From Lantana camara (taxonomy: Eukaryota; Streptophyta; Magnoliopsida; Lamiales; Verbenaceae): 64,000 nucleotides of DNA. This document shows positions 12,927 to 25,225 of the stretch, piece after piece (the stretch's first letter is position 1; each line of letters begins with the position of its first letter). The stretch covers positions 16,203,001 through 16,267,000 of the forward strand of contig CM074856.1 in assembly GCA_037501455.1 (NCBI GenBank), written 5' to 3'. The notes under the pieces are model-generated. The model did not search any database. It had not been told where the DNA came from and saw nothing but the letters and a program-made list of their open reading frames with translations. A program made the position numbers and the translations under genes.

Positions 12927-13214
12927 AGGGATTCTTCTCACAGGAAGGGATCTTCTTCCCAAGACACTGCATACCCTGAACTGGGCATTCTCCTCCATTT
13001 TTCTTCTTCCTCTTCTTCAAGCTCTGCATTTCACACACACCATTGCTGCATCCATACTGCGTTCTGACCCTTGGTGTTATCCTAGTTGCAAGAACCCACG
13101 CTTCATAGGAAACCCAATTCCTGAGGCTCAACGCCTGTGATGGTCTTCCCCTCATAAACAAATCTTAAAGTGTTGGTGTATTAATACACTTCCAGTTTCT
13201 GCACCATCAGATAT

Positions 13215-15110
13215 ATTAATTTTAGAAAGAATCCTTATTATATTCTATATGTTTTTTATAAATCAGAGGAGTTTTACTTCTAATTTATTAGGAATATTAT
13301 TTTTACTTAAATAAATATTTTTAAAAATTTAAATATAATAATATTTAATATAAATTAACCAAATCATCCCCAAATTTAATATTGTTAAAAGTATTATCGT
13401 GAGGAAATACAATTTGCATGTGTATTTCTTGTATTTTCGAGAATTGATAATACGACAATACTTTTGAATGAATTGTACACGGCTTTCTTTCTCTTAAACA
13501 TACGAGACTTGATTTTATTTCATGGTCAAAAATTGAGAATTTACTAGTTTAGTCGAGATAGGAATAATATTAAGATTAATATATTCAAAAACTTATAGGA
13601 TTATCATTATATAGTGTTTTATAATTAAAGAAAGACTTATATTTCGATTAGAATTAGATAGAGATAATTGAGGATTTGATTAGAATGAAATATTCTGAAA
13701 GAATGTTTATGTATCATATTTGTAATTTACAAAATTACCCTTAGCTGTATTTTATTTAAAAAGTTTTACAATGAGGGTATTTCGGACGATCACAAAGTTT
13801 CAAGAAACTAAAAACTTAACTCGCACTTTTATAAGATATATAGATAAATAAATTTAGTGATTGGATTATTACGAATAAGTTTATAAGCGTTGCACCCATA
13901 ACTAATGAGATTTAAGTTAAGAAAGATTGAATTGATAACTTTTATATATTACGACATCCACGCTAATCATGAGTGATATTAATTAATACTATTATTAATT
14001 AGGGTGAAAGAGATTGATAAAGAAAAAACTAAAACAAACTTTTTAAAATATTAAATTGTAATTCAATTTTTTGATAAGAGTGTTGAAGTTTGAAATCTTT
14101 CACGAAACTGAAGAAGTTTAAAAGATTTTCGAGATTTCTGACTCAATCTCTTAAGGTATGAGTTGTTTTTGTCTTTATAAATTATCGTATTTGAGATTTT
14201 AAAAATATGGGCATGCAATAATCCAATTAATTCAAAGTTGAATTACATTAAGAGATAAAAATTTTGAACATCCTATACTATCGCGATTTTTAGAATTTTC
14301 ATTTTGGCATCCCCAACTATTGTTTTTTAACAAATTGCAACCTGATTTTAATGGATGTGTAGCACGTACACGAAATTTCTTCCACGTAGGGAGAGGACAC
14401 CAAAATTGCAACTTGATTCCAATGGATCTCGACAGGACTGATGTCCGTAACTAAAATGATGCAAAAGTCAATTTGTGTGTTGTCCTTAAAAGGACAGAGA
14501 TGAAGGTCAGAGCCTTAAGCTAATGCAGCTATGGAGGTTAACTTGCAGCAATGAACATAAACCTACTCTACAATCTACATTTCATTACTCTTTTTTGTTG
14601 TAATGAAATCATCTCTTATTTATTTTATACAGTTTTGTCCTTTTGGATGTAATTCATGAAGTAGTTAGGCTTAGGCCTACACTTAAATTAAACTTGAAAA
14701 TGGATATGTTACCTACAACCACTAAAATGATGATTTATTGAGTAAGAAACCCATCGAGTATTACATAATTATATGCGTAAACTGTCCAGCTGATGCATGC
14801 ATTGAGATAGATTCAAGAAAGTCAGTTTGTTGCCACTTTTTGACAAACTAGCTAGAATAATGGAGTACAGTTGCATTGCTAAACAGATCGAAAAAAATCT
14901 GGTTTATTCTCCTTGTAATTCCGTCGGTTCACTATTTTTCGAACCCATCATTTCACTGCTTTTCTATCGAGTTTTCGAAATTAGAAAAAGAAAATTATAG
15001 TGAGTACTCTTCCTTTCTTCGTGTATTCTTTCTCCGCTATTTTCATCTCTCTCACTCTTCTATTCTCTTTTTAAATTTAATAATTTATTGTTGTAAATTA
15101 TTTTTAATTG
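13215..15110. other. Intergenic, no gene seen
   Basis: AT-rich sequence with no recognisable protein domain, RNA gene or paired transposon ends. A frame of about 100 codons near 14876..15196 is compositionally biased (F, S, I, L) and has no motif. Confidence 0.6.
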
Positions 15111-15486
15111 GATTAATTACATTTAGCACTTTTAGAGTTTCGAATATTACAATTGGACATCTATTAGTCATTTTATTATATTTTGTTCCCTTTTAAAAAT
15201 TATAAATTATTTCAGATTAGTTTTTCATTAAATTGAGGGTCACGTTATAAATTTGGGACTTGAATTTTCCGTTTTACCCCTGTCTTAATAGGTAATTGTT
15301 TAAGACATAAGACTGGGGTAAAACGGGAAATTCAAATTCAAAAGTCTATGACGTCGCCCTGAATTTAACGAAAAACTGATTTAATGTAATTTATAATTTT
15401 AAAAATGAGCCAAAATACAATAAAATAACTAATAAAGATTCAATTGTAATATCTGAAACTCTAATGATGCCTAAATGTGATTAATC
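15111..15486. mobile_element. Foldback MITE, 376 bp
   Basis: The two halves are long inverted copies: the left arm starts gattaattacatttag and the right arm, reverse-complemented, starts gattaatcacatttag. Pairing continues inward through atattacaatt.., ttataaatta.., gttaaattgagg/gttaaattcagg and ttttaccccagtc near the centre. No convincing target duplication was found, so the superfamily is uncertain; the long-arm architecture is usual for Mutator-type MITEs. It is non-coding. Confidence 0.75.
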
Positions 15487-15534
15487 TTTTTTTAGTTTGT
15501 CATAAATTTGATAAATATCTGTAATAATTAAAAT

Positions 15535-15974
15535 CTAGAAAGCACGGACACGGCAAAAAAAGTGTCCGTGCAGTGTCCGACACGGACACGGCTCGGACAC
15601 GTGTCGCACACGGCTGAAACGTGTCCGAAATAAAAAAAATTAAAAAAAAAAATAGGACACAGTGTCGGACACGGCGGGACAAATTTTCTAATTAAATAAA
15701 GCTTTTTATGCATTTTTTAAAATTTTTAGAATTTTTTTGGGTGAAAACTAAAATAACAAACTTATTCTAGTTTTTAATTATACATATTTTTTTAAAATAT
15801 TTTATTTTATCTAGATTATACTTATAAACTATTTTTATTTTTATATAAAATATTTTAATTTATATATAAAATATATTTATTTATATAAAATATAGCCGTG
15901 TCGTGTCCTAAAATTTTTAAAAAATCCGTATCGCCGTATCCGTGTCGTGTCGTGTCCGTGTCCGTGCAACATAG
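15535..15974. mobile_element. hAT-like MITE, 'cacggacac' family copy B
   Basis: The ends are ctagaaagcacggacacgg on the left and gtgtccgtgcaacatag on the right. The flanking 8-mers, attaaaat (15527..15534) and actaaaat (15975..15982), match at 7 of 8. Dense cggacac and gtgtccg motifs fill the subterminal regions around an AT-rich, non-coding core. Confidence 0.8.
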
Positions 15975-16072
15975 ACTAAAATATAATAGAAAAATATATT
16001 AAATCTTTTGATGTAACTATACTTTTTATTTTAATTTAGCTCACATATGAAGCGGGGGGACTTACTGGTAGC

Positions 16073-16233
16073 CTATGATGCACGGACACGAACACGGCGA
16101 TACGGACACTACACGACACGGATACGGCGATACAGATTTTTTTTTGAATTTCCCACGTAAGGAGTGTCGGACACGTGTCCGACACTACACGACACGATAA
16201 AATGATATTTTTAGAAGTGTCCGTGCATCATAG
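16073..16233. mobile_element. hAT-like MITE, 'cacggacac' family copy C (161 bp)
   Basis: The best-preserved member. Ends are ctatgatgcacggacacg and gtccgtgcatcatag. The 8-bp duplication ctggtagc is perfect (16065..16072 and 16234..16241), establishing hAT-type insertion. Its short length compared with copies A (551 bp) and B (440 bp) comes from loss of the AT-rich core. Confidence 0.88.
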
Positions 16234-16838
16234 CTGGTAGCATTTAAGTGCAGGAATTGGTGAGGTTTCAATCGTGGGGCAGACATCTGATGGGCGTGAG
16301 CTAAATTGGTGCATGGGCTATTTTAGTTAAATACCCTTTTCTTAATCAAAACTTGGGCTCACTATTAACTTTGTTTGTCCCCAGCCCATATGTTAGGATT
16401 AAATCTTAGAATGCAAATGGCATCTTTACCTTTTTAGTCGGATTCGAATCGTACCAGAAAATTTTAGATCCGACAAGAATACCCGACAATAAATTTCAAA
16501 TTCAAATCCTATTAGATTCAGATTTATTAATATCAAATCCAAGTTATCAACAAGGTTAGTTCAAATGATTAATAGATTCATTTCACAGGAAAAGGTATCG
16601 AGTTCGAATTCCACTTGGGTATGTGTGAGTTTAAAAAAAAAAAACATATATATATATAATCAAATCGGAATTATTTCGAATGGAGTAACCTGATAATAAA
16701 ATTCAATTTGAAAAATGTCCACACAGAATAACTAATAGAAATAGTTGAATTATATATTTATTTAAGACCGAATATATTTACCTTTCCTTATAGTAATTTG
16801 AAATAAGTTAATTCACAATTCAGTTGAAGATATTAGAG

Positions 16839-19259
16839 TCAATAGACGACACCCTGAAATGTCCCCTTGGACGAATGAACGGTATTACACATACCCGGAT
16901 TCCTCACACACCACAACGGCTGTATAGGTTCAGCCCCAATGCCCCTTCTCACCATCCTATGCCTCCACTCACTCAACCTATCGGTCGCCTCGCCGCATCT
17001 CTTTCTCCCCATTTCGTCCCGATTCCCCGACCACAACACCTCAGCCATAGCCGAAGCCCGAGGCCAAATCCGAGAGTCCATCACCGTCCCGTCGGCTTGC
17101 TCCGACCACAATGCCACCTCACCACCCAAAACCATCTTAGCTTCATCCTCACTCAACCCATACGTCAAATCATAGTTATAAATAGTTTGCCAGGTCTTGA
17201 AAGGCGCGCACCACGAGCCACCCTTGCCCTGATCAAAACCGGGCTCGAAATCATACTGACAGTCATTCCCCACGAATCCACCGTGTCCACAATCCAAGTA
17301 ATAGTAATCTGCAGACGAAACAATCACGCGGTAACCCAACTCGACAATCTTTTTAATATTCTCCGGTCCGTTGTTCCAAGATTGGAGGACGACTGCCTCC
17401 GTAGGAAGTGAAGAGGGAGAAGCTCTGATATCATCATCTAACAGAATATCTTCCCAATAAATAACCGTGCGGTTGTGGGATAAAATGTGGGGTAAAGTGT
17501 AATTTACAAATATTTCAAGGAGATGACTTAGAGTTCTGTTGTTGGAGAGGAATTGCTGGATAGAAGAGTCGATTTTCCAGCAGTTTGGGGTGATTTCATC
17601 TGCTCCTGCATGGTAGAATTGATCAGGAAACAAGGTGACAACATCTTGGATGATGTTTTTGACCACTAGATAGGTTTTCGGGTTTAAGGGGTTTAGTTGG
17701 CCGGTTCCGGGCTCGGCTGCTAACCGGTCGGCCCACTCGGATTCTGCAGGCCACCAAAACTTGTTGGCACAGGTGACGATTTCGGGGTATGCTTCAGCCC
17801 ATGAACCTGCATGCGCTGCAAATGTGGGAATATAGCGAATTAATTGCTGCAACTTCTGGTTTTCTTGAAAGGATACAAGCAACAAGGATAGTAGCTCAAG
17901 AAATTTATATGTTAGCCCTTAATTCTTCTATACAAATTAACATAATTAGCAGTTTAATCGTACAGATAAAAAAATTTCTTCATAGCTTATCTGACTATAT
18001 GTGTAACCACTAATCGATCCAAATGAGTAATTCTAACCCCAAACTAGTTCGGCTAAACCAATGGAATGAGTCTGACCGACAAAATGACCATTTTTATGGC
18101 TTTGCCATAAGAATTCTTAATCAATTCTGGAAAAAGTTTTCATCCATCCAAGATGATCCTTATAATAATGAAAAGCAAATAATTGTCTTTCACCTAAAAA
18201 GAGTACAATAAATAATTCACCAATTTCCATCAACCATTGACAGAATCAAGACTACAAACCACCCAGACTGACCTTTCTTGGTTCACCACAAGCACTTACC
18301 GAGTCAAAGCATTATATATATGCACATATATCTTCAATTGGTTCAATACAGATGGTAGATGGTACCTTTCATATCCATGACTGTATGCTCTGTTTTCTTC
18401 GAAATCTGACATATGGTTTTCACATCTAATGGCGACAAAACAAAAGCAGAGTCACGAGATGTACGTACTCACCAGGCATATCAATTTCCGGCACGACTCT
18501 GACGCCGTGCTCCATTGCATACTCCACCAGCCTCTCCACATCCGCCGCCGTGTAAACCATCTCCTCCCCGTATGCCCCTTTCGCCGCCAGCTCCGGCTCC
18601 GCCGGCACCACCAGAGGAAACGATTGCGAATCCGTTATGTGCCAGTGGAACACGTTCAGTTTATTCATACTCATCGCCCTAATCAGCCTCATCAGATCCT
18701 CCACCTCGTAATAGTTCCTCGACGTGTCCAGCATGACCCCGCGGTGAGCAAACAGCGGCGCGTCGTAAATGTACAGCCCACGCGCCACCCGCGGCGGCGC
18801 CGAGTAAACCAGCTGCGAGAACGTCTCTAACCCTCGCATCGCTCCCCATGCCGTCTCGGCGCTCAGAACCGCGGCGTCTCCGGTTGAAGGGACGGCGAGG
18901 GTGTACGACTCGTCGACGCCGTGAGCGAGGGGCGCGGCGGCGTCTGCGATGGTGATTGTTAGGTTTCTGAGCGGAGAACATGCCGTGAGGTTGAGTGTTG
19001 GGGGATTGAGTGGGCGGTGGTGCTCGGTGAGGATCTGGTGGAGGTAGCGGCTGACGGCGCGGCGGAGGAGACGGTGGCAGGGACTGGAGATGGTGAATTT
19101 AGGAGAGAGAAGGGTTGCCTGCGGCCGCGGCCAGTGGAAGACGGTGGGCTTAGGCCATACGTCGACGGGATGGGAATGGGATCGTGTGGCTGAGAATTGA
19201 GTAAAGGTGGAAATGAAGATGACTGTGACAATGATGATGATGTCAGAAAATAAACCCAT
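16839..19259 (-). CDS. HEXO2: Beta-N-acetylhexosaminidase, HEXO2-like (GH20), two exons
   Basis: The enzyme removes terminal beta-linked N-acetylglucosamine or N-acetylgalactosamine from glycans. Plant HEXO enzymes act in the secretory pathway, at the plasma membrane/apoplast or in the vacuole. Exon 1 is 19259..18473 and exon 2 is 17815..16839. The intron (18472..17816, 657 bp) has a GTGAGT donor and a TTTGCAG acceptor and splits one codon. The join gives 587 residues, close to plant HEXO2. Residues 1..25 form a hydrophobic signal or anchor. A GH20b-type N-terminal domain is followed by the catalytic barrel from about 170: [12 protein letters not shown] (173..184), [12 protein letters not shown] (204..215), EIDMP (258..262) and the catalytic pair D335-E336 in FYHAGADE. 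The protein ends near [10 protein letters not shown], which I associate with HEXO2 rather than HEXO1/3. The start is the first Met before the hydrophobic segment. No frameshift or stop is seen. Expression is unproven. Confidence 0.92.
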
Positions 19260-19905
19260 TTCGTGTTTTCAACAAGACAACAACTATCATGGTTTGTCAA
19301 TATAATGTTGGAATTTTGCACGTTGGGACATGGTTTCATTTTGGATCATTTGTTTCAATTTTATATTTTGTATTTGATTTGATTTATATATATATATATA
19401 TATATTATGTGTATAAATGGTAGTTGTTTTCCCAAAGATCAAATGACTTGGTTTTTGATATTTTGTTTTAATTTTATATTTTGCATTTGATTTTATTTTT
19501 AAATATATACTAGTAATTCAAACACTCTATGCGTGTGCAAATAATAAAATTATTATCATTTAAATATGTATTAAATTAAAATTTTTATATTAATATCTAT
19601 TTTATATTATTTTTAATATAATTAAAATTTTCAAAGACAATAAAAAATTGAAATTAGAAAAAATGAAAAAAGAAAGAAAGATATATAATAAAAAAAATGG
19701 AATAAGGTGAGAGAAAAAAGAAAAGGTTAAGAGACAATAACACGTCAAGAAGATGATAAAAAAAATAGAAAAAGAAAATAATTTTAGAGTCCAAGAGACC
19801 AAAACGGTTACTGTCTCTCACTTAATATAATAGTATAGATTATGTGTATAAATGGTAATTGCAAGAATTCGAACTCGAACTCGATATCTCTGATTATGCT
19901 ATAAT
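19260..19905. other. HEXO2 upstream region, AT-rich
   Basis: This is the likely promoter side of the minus-strand hexosaminidase gene. A TA microsatellite at about 19384..19406 lies some 125 to 145 bp upstream of the ATG and could supply a TATA element; this is only inference. A line around 19347..19385 (caattttatattttgtatttgattt) recurs at about 19465..19500, a small direct repeat. Otherwise it is AT-rich and empty. Confidence 0.5.
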
Positions 19906-20861
19906 TAATGTTTTTTAAAATCGGATCGGTTTTACCACTAACCGGCACAAGGTCCAATCTGAATGATCCTATAGAATCGGCAGTGTTGGATCGGTACAGG
20001 ATCAGAAAAACCAGCCAGTTAGCCGGCAGATTTGGCCCTGAAAACTGGACCGGGCCGGACCGTCCGTTTGTTAATTTATATGATTTTTTTGAATTTTTTA
20101 TTTTTTTTTATTTTTTACTTTTCTTTTATATTTTGCATTTTGTCGGTTCGTTAATTTACATGATTTTTTTTAATATATTTTTTTTTGCTTTTCTTTTGAT
20201 TGGATCGTTAAATCAACATACCAATAAAATCTTCATCATCCTCCCACACTTTGCAGCCAGCTTCGTTTTCAACATCTCTTGCGATAAAAAAAAAAAAAAA
20301 AAAGATAAAATATGGTAGAGTTTTCAAATATAAATTGGGTATTTAACATGCTTTTGGTTTTTGTTCAAACAGTTGGTGACGGTGAGAAATATCGTGAGAG
20401 AAGAGTACGTCAGAAATTGAGTGGAGGAAAAAGATAGAAGGAGTATAAATTATAAAAAACATAATAATACTAGCTTAGACCAAGAAAATAAATATTACTA
20501 ACCAATATTTATAGAAAATAGTCAAAATTTATAGATACATATCCCTTAATTTTAGAAATTAAATCCTTAATTAAGAGTTTTACTTATTTAAATCTCCAAT
20601 TATTTTGCAATTATGTTCTTTCCAAATTAAATTATTCTTTTATTTTTTAATTTAAGTGTATTTTTAAATATAATTTTAAATTATAGAATTTTATTTGAAA
20701 ATATTATTTTTCTTCAAATATTTAAATTTTAAATCTATTTTATAGTTTTATAAGATTATATAAATATACATATATTTAATAAAAAATAATTATCTATTTA
20801 TTACGTCATACCGATTCAACCAGAAACCAGTAAGGCCATCGGTCCATTTTTGAAAACATTG
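19906..20861. mobile_element. hAT-like non-autonomous element, aged
   Basis: The left end reads taatgttttttaaaatcggatcgg; the right end, reverse-complemented, reads caatgttttcaaaaatgg and continues into ggaccgatgg. Both ends carry cggatcgg/accgat-type motifs, including ctggaccgggccggacc near 20050 and ccgattcaaccagaaacc near 20810. The flanking 8-mers, gctataat (19898..19905) and gctagcat (20862..20869), match at 6 of 8. The core is AT-rich. A 136-codon frame on the plus strand is low-complexity F/Y/I and not gene-like. Confidence 0.6.
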
Positions 20862-21290
20862 GCTAGCATAGTACCAAACTGTTAAGTTACACCACTTGGT
20901 GGGTAGGGAGGTAATTTTGAGTCTTTTATTTTAATTTTATGTTTCATCTGCTATTTTATTTACACTAGATGTATAAATAGGCTATTAAAATTAAAAGAGA
21001 AAAATAATTATAATATAAAAAAACATTAAAAAATTTCTTTTAACCTCAGTTGTCTATTTATGCATGTGGCGTATGTATAAAAGTAAAATAAAAGATTGAA
21101 ATGTAAAATTAAAAATGTTGTTCCAAAGCCGACTTCGAGGGATACCTGTGATCAGGGCTCATGTTATATGAGTGTGATAAATTAAAAAAAAAATAAAATA
21201 AAATTATATTATCATATTTGTATCTAATTAAATTCATATTCTTACATCTGTTTTATACATCATAAAGATGCATATATCATATAACCCAGT

Positions 21291-22137
21291 TGATGGGACC
21301 AAAACACCCAAGGCCCACGTTTTGACACATGACCCCGCCAATTATAGGCACGTGGCCACTTGGTCCTAGCCAAGCCACCCTCGATTGCCCCCGCCCTCGT
21401 GCCACGTTTTGACATGTGGCACCGCAACACTGGACTCGAGTCACTCTTTGTAGCTCACGCACGAGCGTCGCCCTTGTTTCAGGGGTGGCCTAATTCCCCC
21501 ATTGGAATAACTCCCGAGCGCATAACACCCTCGGAGAAGGCATCGTCATGCTAGCGAACCAAGGGACCAAGCTCCCTCTCATCATATAGCCTTGATGAGG
21601 ATCCCCACGTAGATCCACAAACGCATCAGGTTTATGGTTGACACGAGCGTACCCCTGGTCCTCGTTACCAACCCCCCAAAACGTCTCTCTGACATCCCGT
21701 ACGTGTCCGCACACCTGCCACTGTTGCCTGTACCACCTTTTTCACCAGCTTTTGCAGGAGATTCCTCCTAGGTTTCTCCTCATGGCACCACGTGTTAGGG
21801 TGACATCAGGGCAGGACCACAAGGGGTAAATTACCAAAGGGTCCCTGACCCTCAACTATAAATAAGAGTTTTCGTCTCCATCTCTGTAAGCAATCTCCAT
21901 TACTGCAACTTTGCAATTACTTAACTTCATCTTCTCAGATCATCATCTGACTTGAGCGTCGGAGAGCCAAACTGGGTATCACCCCCAATTCCCTCAGCTT
22001 GGCCATCTGACCTCTCTTTCTTTGGTGTTTGCCCCAGCAGGTTGAACCCCACATTTTTCGACGATTATCATTTGGCTTCCTCACATCAAACAAATTCTAA
22101 AGTGATCAGACTCTGTTTCTTATATTCAGACCCATCA
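21291..22137 (+). mobile_element. Solo LTR, 847 bp, TSD ccagt
   Basis: TGATGGG and CCCATCA ends are flanked by a perfect 5-bp duplication, ccagt (21286..21290 and 22138..22142). It shares with the LTRs of the complete gypsy element the string ctcaactataaata (TATA at 21857..21864), a ggtttctc..catgg.accacgtgttagg block upstream, and gacttgagcgtcggagagcc followed by aactgggtatcaccccc downstream. It is therefore a solo LTR of the same or a sister Tat-lineage family. Confidence 0.92.
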
Positions 22138-22186
22138 CCAGTAATTATTTTTCTATATTTTCCAACCTAATTGTTAATTTTAATAT

Positions 22187-22800
22187 GTCGTGGGTCTTTC
22201 TCGCTCTGCTACGTGGCAGCTCCATAGAAGTCAAGAAGTAGAAGCAACTCGACCTTCAGATCGAGTCCGACTCACCTCCGACTAGCTCTTAGAAGGGTAA
22301 AGGTATAGTAAATGAAAATTACATATTCGACCTTCTCTTTCGGGGAAGAGGTCGATGACCCGCGTCCACCTATATTCGACACAACCATCTCTATTTCTAA
22401 CAATCAAGTATGTTTGTGGGTTCTATTGAGCCGCCGTTAGTATTAAATGACTGAACAGTACTTCGTGCAGTACTTAATTTGCATTAAATGCACCTAGGAA
22501 TCTGAGTCCAACCACTTCAAAACACCAAGGTATAAGTACTCCTCATTAACTCCGTTAGATAAGCACAATTATTACAAAAAAACTAACTCGAATATTTCTC
22601 ATTTCTAGATCGAATGCTAACTTGAAGCGTCGAAGTACCATCCTTGGGTCCAATCCAATACTGTCCCAAATCGGCTTTCAGTTCACGTTTGCCTTCATTC
22701 TCACAATTCTATTCCCATGTTGAGGACTTCCCCTCAAACAAATTCTAAGTGGTCGATCAGTTTCAACTCGAGTACAAATCAACCGGTAATTTGGCTCGAT
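22187..22800 (+). mobile_element. Possible decayed LTR remnant
   Basis: GC-richer sequence between AT-rich flanks. It holds a TATA-like aaggtataagtac near 22530 and a later cccctcaaacaaattctaag line (about 22730) that resembles the end of the neighbouring solo LTR (catcaaacaaattctaaag). No matching ends or target duplication were found, so the borders are approximate. Confidence 0.35.
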
Positions 22801-23698
22801 CACATTATATCTGAATTCTATATTTAAAAGTTTGAATATTTTCTCTTGTTTGATAAATTTAAATTTAATTTGAAATATAAATTATCGACCATATCAAAAT
22901 TCATTTTCGTTCTTGATTTTACAAACTTGGGACTAACTTTGTGATACTCCAAACCGACCCCATGGAATTACTGCCCTTTAAACTTATGTGTACTTTCATT
23001 CGACTTAGGATAAACCCCATCGTGCCCCAATCGACAAATAAAAGTTATTGTTACTTAAACCAAAATTTCTAATATAGATTCAGTTTTGGTCAAATTCTAA
23101 AAAATTATATGATAAGTGTATCTATTTGTTATTTAAATGCTCATTATCCTTAAATTTTTTATCTATTATATAATCGGGAAATATGGGTTAAATCCCCAGA
23201 GAGGGACTCAATTTTTACTTACCTCCCCACTCCGAAAATTGTCCATACTAACTCCCTAGATGAGTTTCCTAATTTTACTTCACTACCCATTTTGTGCGAA
23301 TTTACTAAATTGTCCCTACACATAATATTTTTTTTCCTCTCTTGTCCTAACCATTTCATTTTTCTGAAATAAAAAAGCTACCGATGAGTTTGTAGAGAGA
23401 AAGGTGTGGGTTTTCCCAATAAAAATCGAAACACATCACGGCGAGACGATGAGTGGGTGCCAGAAAAGTGGATTTTCGACGCTGAAGACTGACGATTAGG
23501 AGAGATTTCCGTCGTTGAGAGAGTTTTTGGCGATTAGGGTTTTCGCCGCTCAAGGGTTTCCTCTGATTAGGTGTTTTTGCCGGTTAGGGATTTCCGTCGT
23601 CGATGAGGACGACGAAGAGGACGCCGATTCAGGTATTTTCCCTAAATTTTTTGCCTTTTTCCCCCTCTTTATTCCAATAAGAAATATCAAGTCGTAGC

Positions 23699-24110
23699 TA
23701 TGCTATTACCCATTTTTTTACACAAAATTTGTTGGGTGTTGATTGAATTTAAATGCCCTGCTTTGGTTGGGTGTTGATTGAAATCCCCAAATTTGTGTGT
23801 AGGTTGTTTGAATCTAAAAGCCCTAGCCTTTTTTTCCCATATTCTGCTTGAATACGATATTTCAGTTTTTAGATACATCATTACACCATTTTTGTACACG
23901 AAATTGTCATTTAGTTGATTGAATTGAAATGCCCTGACTTCTTTGGATGTTCCTTGAATAGAAATAACCTTATTTGTTTGTGGGTTGTTTGAATTTAAAA
24001 GCCCTAGCATTTTTTTTCCATCTTCTGCTCAAATACGATATTTCTGTGTTTAGATACGCTATTTCTTCTTTTTTGTACACGAAATTGTTATTAATCTTGT
24101 GATGTTATCT
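23699..24110. repeat. ~180-bp tandem repeat, about 2.2 copies, upstream of the WRKY fragment
   Basis: Landmarks such as tacacaaaattt / tacacgaaattg recur at 23719, 23895 and 24076 (periods 176 and 181 bp). Each is followed by gattgaattnaaatgccctg and by ggttgtttgaat..aaaagccctag. The copies are clearly diverged. The array lies in what would be intron or 5' flank relative to the captured WRKY exons. Confidence 0.75.
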
Positions 24111-24117
24111 TTGGCAG

Positions 24118-24757
24118 AAATGGCTGAGCCTGCGTTTTTGTCACCACTTCAGGTAATTTTTGCTCACTTAATTGTTGAGTTTTGTGGAGAATTGGGTTTT
24201 GGAATTATATTCATGGAGTTTAGGGGATTATAGATCATGAGATCGGGAAAAGATGAAATCTTTATGAAATTGAATCGATTATTCGACTCTATTTTGTTTT
24301 GCTTTATTAATCAGAGATGTGGGCTTTATGGAATTGGAGGAATCCCCAAATTTTAATTTTAAGAAATTGAGGACTTGGGATTGGAACAAGAAAGAATCCC
24401 ATTAGGATTCAGTGTCCTAATTCAATTTCTAAGCAAAAATTAATGAGCTGTTGTAGAACTTTTTGGGCTATTTTCTATGTGTAAAAGCACTTTTGGAAGC
24501 TTAGTGATTGAAAGAATTTGAAAGTTTGTTAAATTACATGCAGAGGCCTTTTTAGGATGTTCCATCAGCAAGCGCTGGCTCATGTTACAGCTCAAGCTGT
24601 GTTTTCCCAGTCTTTCATGCAAATGCAAGCAGAGTTTCAGAATCCTTCATCTATTGATGCAGCGAAATATGTAGTCTTCTAATATTTCACAATCTGATAA
24701 AAAGGACACCCATGATGGAGATAAGCCGAAAAATGATGGCTATAAATGGAGGAAAAG
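24118..24757 (+). pseudogene. Captured fragment of a WRKY3/WRKY4-like group I transcription factor gene
   Basis: An exon-like stretch after a ggcag acceptor encodes ..PAFLSPLQ (24118..24152). It is followed by a GT donor at 24153 and an AG acceptor ending at 24543. The next stretch reads in one frame as FRMFHQQALAHVTAQAV followed by FSQSFMQMQAEFQ, and a later part reads DKPKNDGYKWRK. This order matches group I WRKY proteins of the WRKY3/4 type, where SPLQ, HQQALAQVTAQA and the N-terminal WRKY domain (DGYNWRKYGQK) follow one another. It is broken: one extra T after the acceptor shifts the frame, stop codons lie near 24680, and homology ends inside WRKYGQK (WRK then unrelated sequence). DNA-binding residues beyond that point and the zinc finger are absent. 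Retention of the intron argues for DNA-level capture rather than a retrocopy. Confidence 0.75.
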
Positions 24758-25225
24758 TAGGATCATTACGGCGAGACGGTAGATATATTGGTTGGGTATT
24801 TGGTCTGTTATTGGTAAGTGGATATTTGGTCTGTTTTTGATCTGTTGTTGTAAAGGGTTGTATTTTGTTATTTGCCCTTGAACATTATGGTATTGATATC
24901 ACATTTTGTAGTACTACAATGTAATATTGTGGTATTGATATCACATTACTGATATTAAGGTGAATGGTTAGATATGTAAGTTTAAATTTTTTGCAGTAGT
25001 TATTGATAGTATGGATATGGCTGGATATTGTGGTTGCATTTATATCCCATAATGAGATACTAGTTCTTGGAAATCTACTATGTTGATAACAATATTGTAA
25101 TTTTGAACTCACGTAATGTAGTATAAAATCATTGTAATACTGTATTTATATCCCAGTATGATTTAATGATTCATGGAAATCTGGCATGTAGGAACAATAA
25201 TTTAGTATGTTGATAACACTGTTGT

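Larger units (their letters stand above)
12236..13209 (+). mobile_element. Solo LTR, 974 bp, TSD gatat
   Basis: The unit begins TGATGG and ends CCATCA, and is flanked by a perfect 5-bp duplication, gatat (12231..12235 and 13210..13214). A TATA box sits at 12919..12926 within ctcaacttataaataagg. That context is shared with the 21291 solo LTR and with the LTRs of the complete gypsy element at 42315..54875, and it sets the plus orientation. No internal domain remains, so this is a solo LTR of a related Tat-lineage family. The region upstream of the TATA box is filled by a short tandem repeat (separate entry). Confidence 0.9.

Noticed and set aside
16824..17411. 195-codon plus-strand frame
   Set aside because: It lies exactly opposite HEXO2 exon 2, where the minus strand carries the conserved GH20 sequence; its proline- and histidine-rich composition is a mirror of that exon.
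18429..18830. 133-codon plus-strand frame
   Set aside because: Antisense shadow of HEXO2 exon 1; arginine/histidine-rich with no motif.
19908..20318. 136-codon plus-strand frame
   Set aside because: Composed of F, Y, I and poly(K) from T- and A-rich runs inside a hAT-like element; no domain.
20918..21118. Weak inverted repeat (atgtataaata.. arms)
   Set aside because: Matches are mostly AT-rich runs with poor alignment and no target duplication.
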